Part shown: piece after piece, positions 54,902-64,000 of the stretch | How the letters are laid out: each line of letters begins with the position of its first letter | Numbering within the stretch: position 1 is the stretch's first letter | NCBI RefSeq assembly: GCF_030269925.1 | Contig: NC_085128.1 | Coordinates: 10,790,501 to 10,854,500, forward strand | From: Bombyx mori | Lineage: Eukaryota > Arthropoda > Insecta > Lepidoptera > Bombycidae | Reading direction: 5' to 3' | DNA: 64,000 nt | Position numbers and translations under genes: made by a program | Notes under the pieces: generated by a model | What the model was told of the DNA's origin: nothing | What the model saw: the letters and a program-made list of their open reading frames with translations, nothing else | Databases searched by the model: none

Positions 54902-57900
54902 GTTTGTGTCTTTTCTTATTATTTGCTTGCATTAAAGTACGTAGGCTCAAACCCGAGTTTCGATAAATTTTGAGGTTCAAGGCCATAAAGATCTGCTTTC
55001 GCCACGTCCCACGTTTCTCTAACTACCAACCTAAGAAAGCGGGATTGTAAAATTTGGTGGGAGTTCCTGTTAACCACACTCGAATCTGTCCATAAGATGT
55101 CTGCAAGTTTTATAAAGTGTCACCTTAGTACAGGGAGATAATTTAATCCGTACGAAGACCATGGGGTAAAGCCAAACACGAAAGTGCTCCAAAATGTCTC
55201 CCAGATACTTAACCCTCCCGACTCTGGGCTACTATCTGGCCCGAGAGGGCATTGATAGGAGTTTTCATGGGAGTGTCACTGTGTCAACCATAAGTAAAAC
55301 GATTTGTCAAGTAATGATTGTTTTAAATCCATCCAATTATAAATAAAACGGACCACGGTCAATAAACAGAAACTGTGTTGAATAACGTAGAGTTCAACAG
55401 CTCGTTCAAGTCCTAAATCAATATTTACTTGTAATTCACTTTTGTGGTATGTATTGACATATTCAAACGATAAATTTTCTTGGAAGCTTTTACCAAGTCA
55501 TTAACTGTTAGTCAACCTCATTAGTCTGTTCTATCACTAATGTTTTTCAACGTTATTTAAACAAGGAGATTTATTTTCATCGACACCTTGTCGCACCCAT
55601 ATACGATCTGTTTCATTTTAGACATGTCAAGGCGTTTAAAAAAAAATCAATTTTAAACAGAGATAATTCTAATTTATTCTATTAATCCTGCTTGTAAGAT
55701 TAAAATGAATAAATACTTAATTTTTTGGATTCGTTTTGTGCGTTTTCTATGCGTTCGCGCCTTTTTTTATTCTCTCGAGTAAAGTAAGTAGTCTTTGGCA
55801 CGGCTTGGAAGATTTTTAGGATACTATACGACATTCAAATCATTACTTGTGATGCGCATAGTTTCAACATACATAAAGTTTCTTAAAGTAATAATTCGAA
55901 ATACTCAGACACATAGAAGTTAGAGTTTCGATAATAATAAAAAAAAAACTGAAAAAATTCGATCATATATTTAGTCTGTGCCTGTGTACACAACCGAATT
56001 TAGAATAATGGTCAGCAAAATAAAACCTACAACAGCGACTAGATAAGAGACAAAGATAAAAATTAGCCTAACCCAGTTGCAAATATAGAAGTTAATGAAC
56101 CCGCACATGCTCTCGTGCCATACAAATATGATCGTGTAGGCGGGGTTGTGCTTTAACTGCCCTGAATTACAATACTAAACAAAGTAATGTAATGCACGAA
56201 ATAAAATTTGACCCGAAATTAAAGCCGTGTAATGGCACTTCACATAATTACTTAGAATATTTTTTTCACTCATCAGTTGCCGAATCGTGTATTTGAATAT
56301 CGTATATGATGTTTAACAATGTCAATAGCAAATGGCAGAACATAATGATAATGACCTCCTCAATAAGCAACGGTACTCTTGAAATTATTATTAATGGCTT
56401 ACTAGTTGGAGGATTCGTGATCTTACTATTTAGGTTCAGATAAGTTAAATGTTGCGTTCATTGAACCGATAAACATAGAGCTTCGCGTTAGTAAAATTTG
56501 CAAACAATTGTACGATTGCAAATTCATTGAGTATTTTTGCGTGTGTTGAAGAAGTACACATTAAAATTATTATACACGACTTTTGACGGTTCGAAGCAAG
56601 TATACAAATAAATACAGCACAATTTACTGTCAAATTGGCTTCCAGAAAATGAATAAAACATAGCCAGAAACGAAATATAAACACTGCCTACTCTCGAAAC
56701 AGGTCGAATCCGACTGCATTCCCGACAGCGCACGTCACGATGACCCTTTTACGTTTTATATTTTTTGCGAATATTATATCTAAATATGTAATTAATGATT
56801 TCTATTCACATCAGTTTCTGAGATAGAAAGTGTCTTAACTATTTTGCGTGTCGAATTGTTGAGCACGTAGTGCCTATGATCACTTATTTATCGTTTGCGG
56901 CCAACGACGCGGCTAGAAGAAGCGCATGCAAGGGATATTTTCGATTACGCGGCTAACCGCGCGCTTTTCATGCGCGTTTAAGAGCCGCAATCGCGTCAAT
57001 GGATATTGAAAAAATGATTAACGTGAATAGGTAGAGGCGCGCGCGACTAGCCGCTTAGTGGAAAATGGCCCTACCCATTTAACAAAAATAGATCGCTGCC
57101 GGTTTCCATTTCACACGTACGCCACGGATTGCGTTTTGCAGTTGTTTACACGAGGTCTATTCCGGGATTTTTTGCTTGGATCGAACACGATAGGTTGGTA
57201 CGTACGTACGGTCTGAGCGGTCGCTACCAGTTTCACTCTTGTTAACCGGATCTTCGGCAAGCTCGCCCGGCAATGGATAAATTACGCAACCTCCTATTCG
57301 GGTTTTGTCTTTTATGTGGAACATAATCTGAGTCACGTACAACTGCAGGGATTTGTTTTGAAATTCGACCGTTAAAAGCAACAGCAAAGCCTTCTGGGAA
57401 TTATCTCGATTTGTTTACTTTAACAGAAAACCTATTATCGCAATACGCAGTAGGTACCAACTTTACAATAGGTTTTTGAAGCTGTTCTTAGATAACCTAG
57501 TGTTTCTCAATATTATAAACGAAAACATTTTACGAATTCAAAGCGCTACTTTAATCTGAATAAAAACGACGTAGAAATCCTTAATCCAATACCATGTTGT
57601 GCATTCGAAATGTCTTCTACAAGTTCGGAAGAAGAATAGTGAAATAATAAAGAAAACACGATATGGCTGGCCTTGGCAACACGGCCGGGACTGCATTTAA
57701 TTCTTGCTCTTGTGGTTCTCTTACCTTATATGGTATACACGTGCGATCTGACTCGGTTATTTCATAGTAAATTTACAATGTAAGGAACCTTATGTGTAGA
57801 CTGCATTTAAATTTTAAACACATACATTATAATCGACAGATTCTCTAGCTTAGGTACTAGAGTGATTTGTAAATTAGCACGTAGTTTTATATGTTCATTA

Positions 57901-60900
57901 AAATCCGTTATGGCATCGCAACGATACGGCATTAGCTGCATATGCGCCAGAACCTAACCATCGACAATTGAGGCCTATAAAATCAAAGGCAGCTAAACGC
58001 CTTAATGTCGTAAAATGGATTAACAATGGCTCTATCTTGTTTAGTTAGTTGGACACGCTTTAGTGTTTTCACGTTATAACAAATGCAGCTAAATCTCTAA
58101 CAAATTGAGATCAAAAAATTTATTTTGTACTCTGTACTAAGTACTAATAAACGAAGTTTTATCATTTAAAATTCAGATTTTTAGTAATATTCTCATTCTT
58201 TATAAATCTGCTTTAAAATAAAGAATATCGTAGCTATCGGAACAGTTATTTCAGCTTCTCAAACCGGGAGTGTTGCTAACACTCGCTCTAGCAAGAGCAG
58301 TACTTCGATGGATCGGGAGGATCCGTAATGACGTGTTTAGGGCCGATTTTCGTAGTTTACCTGAATATTTGACAGACTTGGATTTAGCTGGCTTGGATTT
58401 TATAGGCCTCAATTGCGAAAATCACTTTTTATTACTAAAATATATATTTTTAATTTTTAGGATAATTTTAAAAACAAAAGTATAAGTTTTAATTTCATCA
58501 TACTCGCATATGCGTACTAATATAATTTCATTCGGTGTTAATATTTAATTATAAAATGCCATGTAGTAGTACATATATGTATATAGGTGGTTTTACAATA
58601 AATCGAGGTCGGGCATCCATTACGGAAAAACGCTACGCCAAACATCTGTCGACGTTTCCGTATAAAACAAGAAAGGAATCTTGCATTAAAACATTTATAA
58701 AAAACACTGACAGTTTATATATACTTGTTAAATTTCGATAAACCTTCGATCGAACGATCAAATAAAGAAATTAAACAAGATATTAATGGTATTAGTGTTT
58801 ATGCGATGAGATCGCAGGCTACTACGAGTATACTTAAATGTAATCACTAAAAATTGGAACATTTTTTTAATAAGACGGACGATAGATAATAGCATTGTAT
58901 GGTCGCAAGGGTGGGCCAAGCCACTGCCTACCATTGAAGACTTTATTCAAACCTCGTTTGAAGTAGAATATGAACACCATGGTAGTGAATTCGTTTCAAA
59001 GCAGGATATGGTATATGGCAAAAGTGATGACTAAAAATGCACTGCCGATGAAAGTGGCGGTTCTAGGTGTTGTATTGTACGTACCTTGCTACGCGGCTGG
59101 TAGTGCCATGATAAAATGAAGATAGTAGGATTATTTCAAACATTTCCTCCGAACACTTCCCGTGGAAAATACAAAGACTAAAGTCTCTTCGTGAACCCAG
59201 AGTTCCAAAACGGTCCTTGAAAGCGGGGTTATCGACAACAGATTGCTTTATTATTATTTTTACATTATTTTATTGTATTTATTATTACCTATCAGAAGGG
59301 GTAAATGCAGTGGCCTAAAATAGGCACCCGGTATACCAATCTATGTTTTAAAGCAATAGGTTTTGTTTACTATAAATACATTTTTGGTGACATAATGCAC
59401 AGCTTAACAACCCTATCAAAGTTTCAATAACTTTAACAGATTTTGACTTCATACGCATGTACGTGTAGTGTGAATTGTGTCTTTAGTTGTATTTGCAATT
59501 GTAATTATTGTGTTAAGCCTACTACAGAGCAAATTGCAAATGCATTTTTCAAAATTTTAAAAGAACAATAAATATTTAAAAACGAACACCTTCCAAACAT
59601 TCGAATACATTACGTGGCATAAAGTTATTCGGTCAGACACACGATTTAAATTTCGGAATACGTATTTATCTTCATTAATTGACAATCTTGTTCTTGGTGC
59701 ATTGAAAATACCTACACGACACTTATGCAAGAGAAGCGGTCGAGGTAACGTCGTGTGCCAAGTTCATTAGAAAAGCGTTGTTTTGCAAATTGCAGACATA
59801 AAGATATTTTTAAATGCGTTAATTTTAGTAGCTTTTGAATGTACACTTTGAGTGACTGATGACAGGTAAATACGGGAAGCTATGAAACTAGTCTCCAGAC
59901 TCGTAAGACTCTCGCCAACGATAATAATAATAAGATTTAGTTTGAATACAATAATCACCTTTATCGTTTATTGTTGACATATTTTTTATCGGAGATGTCC
60001 GATTTCCACTCCGCTGTACTCGTTAAGACACAAAGGTGAAGATTCAATTTATCAATTTATTTAGAGTGACGTCTGTCGTATCCTTCAAATCGGAACATAA
60101 ATAAGCCGAATGGTTGGAGCTTCCCGTGCGCCCTACTTATATCACGACCAAAGTCTGGACTTTATAATTCTGCTTCGTCTGCCTTTATTAGGGAATTATA
60201 TTTCCACTTTGAATAACTTGTATAGTGTATATTTTTTAGAAATCCCGCAAATCCCGCCACCCAACTTGAGACATAATTTATAAGTATCAGTGTAATAGTA
60301 CAACAGCTACACCCCACTATTGAAACTGAAACGTATTACTGTTTCACGGTAGAAATAGGTGGTGCCTATCCGTGCAGGATCACAATACTTCCTACCATCA
60401 GTAATTTAAATTGTTGTTATTAAATGAATATCGGTGTCAACTTTCATAGAATTATTATTAGCCTTAAACAGCAAGGATATATATCGTTTTGAAACTACTT
60501 CATTTTATATACATTCATATTTTGTACACAAATTGCTCATCTGTATAAACCACTGGTTTGAAATAGTAATAGACATTGACGTAGTTATTCCCTTGACCTA
60601 ATGTCTGAATTGAAATCTCGAAAAACTGGTTAGATTTGTAAATAAATTTACTCAGTTCTAAAATTAAATTTTATTTTTAAAGGTGAATGGCGGCAGTGCG
60701 GCAGAGCGGGCTGGCTTGCAGGCCGGCGACGCTCTGATTCGCGTCAACAACACAGACGTGTTCACCCTGCGTCACCAAGACGCGCAGGACACCATCCGCG
60801 CTGCTGGTGCTAATTTAGAACTAACCGTTCAACGGTAATACCCTCTAATATTACTCTAACAACACATTTGCGCTTTCCATTTCAAAATACGTTCCCCTTT

Positions 60901-63573
60901 CTTTAAAAAAAAATAAAAACGAGGTTCCATGCGAACTATCATCGCGTCAGTGTGCTTAGTGAGAGCTTTTTAACGTTCTCGATAGCGTGAAAGTTAACTC
61001 GAATTTGTATGGAGTTGGAATGTCTGCCTACGTTTGCCGCTAGGGGTGCTGTTCCCTGATTCGCGTCAACAACACAGAAGTGTTCACCCTGCTTGAGCAA
61101 GACGCGCAAGACACCATCCGCGCGGCTGGTGCTAATTTAGAACTAACCGTTCAACGGTAATACCCTCTAATATTACTCTAACAACACATTTGCGCTTTCC
61201 ATTTCAATAATTCGTTTCCCCTTTTTTTTTTAATAAATTTTAATAAATTTGAATTAAAAATAGTGTAAGAAAAAATATTTTATTGTAAAAAAAGCGTGGA
61301 GTGCATGGTATTAGTAGTTATAAATATTTTATGAACAGATATGAGGGTTATTTTGATAATATCCACCCCACGCTTTTTTACAATAAAATAATTTTTTCTT
61401 ACACTATTTTTAATTCAAATTTATTAAAATTTATTGTCTATTTTTTAGTTGGGTTTTCTATAAAAGCGTATTTTGTTAGTTTTTTTAAACTATTATTTAT
61501 TTTTTAGTTGAATTTAAATTTTGTTCAATATTTTTTTTAATATTGAATTGTCATCGGTCCTTAATAAGTATACTAAATTTCGAGCTAATCCGACGTTTTG
61601 AAGGGGGTCAAAATCATGTTCAAAGATTCCGTTACAAACATACATAACTACATACATACGTCTGAAGCTAATAAAATTGTATTAAAATAAAAAATCGCGT
61701 CAGTGTGCTTAATGCGAGTTTTTTTAAATGTTCTCGATAGCGTGAAAGTTAACTCGAATTTGTATGGAGTTGGAATATCTGCCTATGTTTGCCGCTAGGG
61801 GTGTTCCAACTGAATACAAATTTTAGTTAACTATTACACGATCGAGAACGTTAACAAACTCGCACTAAGCACACAGGAACAGCAGCACCGTCTTGCCCAT
61901 TTCTGTCATAAAGCAATCACGTCTTACATATTATACCATTGAATAGCTGTTATTCCAATGAAATTGTTACCTCGATCTCGTATCTGAAGGTGGACGCGTC
62001 GTGGCGTCCATTGGTTCTGATGCACAAACAGATGCAATTTATTTTAAAACAGTTGATAAGTTAAAAATCAAATGTGTAGATAATATTATGTCTAAATAAA
62101 GAACCATTTAAAGAATTCATTATAATGTTTATTTTTGTATCGCATATAGTCAGATTTATTTTAAAAAGAATGGTTGAGATAGCAAATACCCGCATTTTTA
62201 ATTTATTGTGTGTGGTGTGCATTGTTAAAAAGAAATTTGTTTTAGCGAGGTTATTAAATATGACCCCTTATAATATTTCTAAAGAAATTGGTATAAAACC
62301 ATATCCTACTTCTAAATTTATTAAGATTCTTGATCTGAAAACGTTCTCAGAATACATTGTAATTACAACCAATAAATCAGATATCAAATGCGGTACAAAG
62401 CGTTTGAACAACAGTTTGAGCACTAAGCAACATTACAGTTAATTTTTTTTTTAAATGAAAATGATAAATCTTGAAGCCGTTTTTCTTTTAACAAAATTAG
62501 TTTCGTGACTCTACATTTTGCTAGTACAATGCGTTGATGTGAAATTTATTTTTATCGTTGTCAGCGGGGGAGGTACATGGCGTCCATCAGTGACCCCGAC
62601 CGGCAGCTTGCCGAGACCCGGCTCTCGTCCTCTGGGAGGTACTCCGACTCCGGTGACGAACACATCCTTGAAGGCGAACCCACAACCGTCGCGCAATTTC
62701 GGCTCCGGGCACAACAATGTCGCTAAGCCTTTCGGTTATGTAAGTTCTCGTAATACTTATTACCGCATATGGGATTTATCGAAACTAATAGACAACAAAG
62801 TTACTCATTGAAAATAAGGTAATCGTTTCTATGAAATTCAATAAATTTGCTTTGGGACAGATTTATTGTTTTACATCAAATGAACGAAAATCTAATTTTA
62901 TGGTCCAGAAGTGAAATATTGTTAAAAAAATAACAGCTACCTCAAAGGCGATCTTAAGTAACAATCTTTAACCAGATCTTATGCTCTAAGTACGACTTTA
63001 TAACAATTAAAGTAAAACTCAAGGAACCAATCATACAGTAAAATGGAACGGACTTATAATTCACACCGAGCCAAACCGATAGAGCTTCCGTACACTATCG
63101 CGTCACAAAATGTAATCGAGTCGAACTTTTTTTTTCCTTACTTATGCTTATAGCCTTGAGAGGCTATTTCAGCTTCTCCTTGACGTTTAGGTGAGCTTAC
63201 GGAGCTCAAATCAGAAGTGTTGCTAACACTGGCCTTAGCGAGAGCAGTGCTTCGCAGAATCTACCACCGGATCGGAAACGCGACCCACTGAGAAGATCCG
63301 GCGAGAAACTCAGTGGGCTTGACCGCCCCGAACCTTTTCCGTACTACCTTTTATAGGCAGCGGCAACCTACCCTCAAATAAGTATGTCAAAAAAAAGTTA
63401 AAAGTCTAATACCTTAATAATCTATCTTTTCTGTATTGTCAGATGAACGGTAACGACACCGTCAAGAGTGTCGTGAACAAACAATACAACACTCCTGTCA
63501 ATATATACAGCGACAAGACAATTGCGGAGACCCTGTCGGCCCAAACCGAAGTACTGGCTGGTGGAGTACTCGG
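54797..63573 (+). CDS. Zasp52: Zasp (PDZ/ZM domain, Z-disc protein), 5' part; continues off window
   Basis: Four coding exons (54797-54901, 60683-60834, 62565-62739, 63443-63573) join in phase to about 187 codons and continue beyond the window. Zasp/PDLIM proteins tie alpha-actinin and integrin complexes at muscle Z-discs and attachment sites. The PDZ domain occupies about residues 4-86: PLGF carboxylate-binding loop at 16-19, RLQGGKDF, AGLQAGDALIRVNN, and ANLELTVQR as the last strand. After a Pro/Gly/Ser-rich linker, exon 4 has a ZM motif (KQYNTPVNIYS). LIM domains, expected later, are outside. ATG directly follows an acceptor (TTCTCAG), so the 5' UTR lies in a separate upstream exon. The insect paralogue call (Zasp52 versus 66/67) rests on likeness of the first residues. 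Confidence 0.9.
54902..58246. other. Zasp intron 1 (coding), left part
   Basis: Non-coding. A CpG-rich patch at 56890-57060 with repeated CGCGGCTA-type words may be an unrecognised mobile element. Confidence 0.5.
58247..58335 (-). repeat. Retroposon tail fragment, antisense
   Basis: TTTCAGCTTCTCAAACCGGG, GTGTTGCTAACACTC, GCAAGAGCAGTACTTCG, then GGATCGGGAGGATCCGTAATGACGTG, matching the reverse of 28680-28860 with an internal deletion. Confidence 0.65.
60276..60402 (-). repeat. Ancient Bm1 relic, antisense
   Basis: Reverse strand: GATGGTAGGAAGTATTGTGATCC, CACCTATTTCTACCGTGAAAC, AGTAATACGTTTCAG. A diverged copy of the Bm1 middle. Confidence 0.55.
60683..60834 (+). CDS. Zasp52: Zasp coding exon 2 (PDZ C-terminal half)
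   Basis: VNGGSAAERAGLQAGDALIR, NNTDVFTLRHQDAQDTIRA, ANLELTVQR. Acceptor TTTTTAAAG, donor CG|GTAATA, phase 2 at the end. GC-rich codons. A partial copy lies 322 bp downstream. Confidence 0.94.
60942..61050 (+). mobile_element. Half copy of the palindromic MITE
   Basis: TCGCGTCAGTGTGCTTAGTG..GTTCTCGATAGCGTGAAAG..TTGCCGCTAGGGGTGCTG: the left half of the MITE, nearly the same as 61695-61800. It ends abruptly at the duplicated exon. Confidence 0.75.
61044..61156 (+). pseudogene. Partial duplicate of Zasp exon 2, open and frame-compatible
   Basis: 61056-61156 copies the last 101 nt of exon 2 at a constant offset of 322 bp with six substitutions and no indel. It still reads LIRVNNTEVFTLLEQDAQD through LTVQR (RH changed to LE) and keeps the donor G|GTAATA and about 50 nt of identical intron. 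The first third of the exon and its acceptor are missing. However, CGCTAG at 61038-61043, from the adjacent MITE half, would give a 113-nt exon in the right phase at both ends. Whether it is ever spliced is unknown. Confidence 0.7.
61232..61436. repeat. Large A/T-rich palindrome
   Basis: Arms of about 70-75 nt: left AATTTTAATAAATTTGAATT..AGTGTAAGAAAAAATATTTT..AAAAGCGTGGAGTG, right CACCCCACGCTTTTTT..TTTTTCTTACACTATTT..AATTCAAATTTATTAAAATT, separated by ~60 nt. It would form a long hairpin; MITE-like. Confidence 0.8.
61704..61875. mobile_element. Palindromic MITE, near full length
   Basis: TGTGCTTAATGCGAGTTTTTTT..TTCTCGATAGCGTG..ATTTGTATGGAGTTGG, centre TTTGCCGCTAGGGGTGTTCC, then the mirrored arm CACGATCGAGAACGTTAAC..CGCACTAAGCACA. 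Same family as 19808. Zasp intron 2. Confidence 0.75.
62565..62739 (+). CDS. Zasp52: Zasp coding exon 3 (Pro/Gly/Ser linker)
   Basis: GGGTWRPSVTPTGSLPRPG through NVAKPFGY, the linker between the PDZ and ZM regions. Acceptor GTTGTCAG, donor TAT|GTAAGT, phase 0. Confidence 0.92.
63147..63335 (-). repeat. Retroposon tail, antisense
   Basis: Plus strand: GCCTTGAGAGGCTATTTCAG, GGTGAGCTTACGGAGCTC, GTGTTGCTAACACTGGCC, GCAGTGCTTCGCAGAATC, GACCCACTGAGAAGATCC, GGCGAGAAACTCAGTGGGC. A well-preserved reverse copy of the tail at 20816. Zasp intron 3. Confidence 0.75.
63443..63573 (+). CDS. Zasp52: Zasp coding exon 4 (ZM motif)
   Basis: MNGNDTVKSVVNKQYNTPV then NIYSDKTIAETLSAQTEVL: the Zasp-like motif that binds alpha-actinin. 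Donor GG|GTAAGT, phase 2; the next exon lies beyond the window. Confidence 0.92.
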
Positions 63574-64000
63574 GTAAGTTGCGAACAGGTCACAAATTTA
63601 TGCAACAAACCGATACTTTTATTTTATTTGTATATGTTTCCTTCTTTCTTTCTTCTTTTTCACGACATCATTACTTCATATATGTATGTACTAACTAATA
63701 CACTGTACATAAAAATAAACAAAACCAGAGTTTTTAAATCACATAAACTATAATTTTATTATCTTACTAAAACCAAAATAACCCTTAAATAAGTTTTATC
63801 TGTACCCATGTTTATTCGTTTGTCTGAAATAATTCGACACCTGTCAAAGACTATTACCCTGGCCCAATAGGTCATATTATATTTTTATGTAAGTGTAAAA
63901 TAAAATAAGTCAGCAATCTACATGGAACTGAAATTAGTATAGGATGGACTTGACAAGTAGACGACTTGTTTAGGCGACGCTTTATTCCGAAATAATGGAA

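Overview
The window is animal nuclear DNA from a moth, most probably a silkworm (Bombyx). Introns have GT..AG borders, intergenic DNA is AT-rich, and there are many copies of a SINE whose tRNA-like head and body I recognise as Bm1. RTE-type and Jockey-type LINE pieces and a BEL/Pao retrotransposon also fit Bombyx. No bacterial-style operon, CRISPR array or rRNA gene is visible.

Three cellular genes can be assembled exon by exon. (1) ISCA1/MAGR, the mitochondrial A-type Fe-S carrier, lies on the minus strand at 11024-11573 as two coding exons (131 aa). (2) Sec63, the ER J-protein of the Sec61 translocon, lies on the plus strand at 12512-27642. It has twelve coding exons whose phases all agree and add up to 764 codons. 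It is head-to-head with ISCA1, so the ~0.8 kb between them is a candidate shared promoter. (3) Zasp (PDZ/ZM Z-disc protein) is on the plus strand from 54797; four coding exons are present and the gene runs off the right edge. A GC-rich patch ending in a strong splice donor at 32.5-32.9 kb may be its promoter and untranslated first exon, which would imply a ~22 kb first intron.

Layout: 1-11 kb is repeat-rich, with a hAT element that still has its 8-bp target duplication, an inverted-repeat cluster, and an antisense RTE LINE. 11-27.7 kb holds ISCA1 and Sec63, with repeats in the Sec63 introns. 27.7-32.1 kb holds LINE tails and a 2.0-kb fold-back element with ~500-bp terminal inverted repeats enclosing a LINE endonuclease fragment. 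34.2-41.8 kb is a complete BEL/Pao element on the minus strand, with 366-bp LTRs that look identical, a 5-bp target duplication, and open gag and pol separated by one in-frame UAG. 41.8-54.8 kb has scattered SINEs and no gene I can support. 54.8-64 kb is Zasp, with a partly duplicated PDZ exon in intron 2.

The most unusual items are the fold-back element, the single in-frame UAG between gag and pol of an otherwise intact retrotransposon, the frame-compatible duplicate of Zasp exon 2 abutting a broken MITE, and a perfect hairpin just upstream of Sec63 exon 6. All calls rest on reading the sequence and remembered family features; no database search was run.
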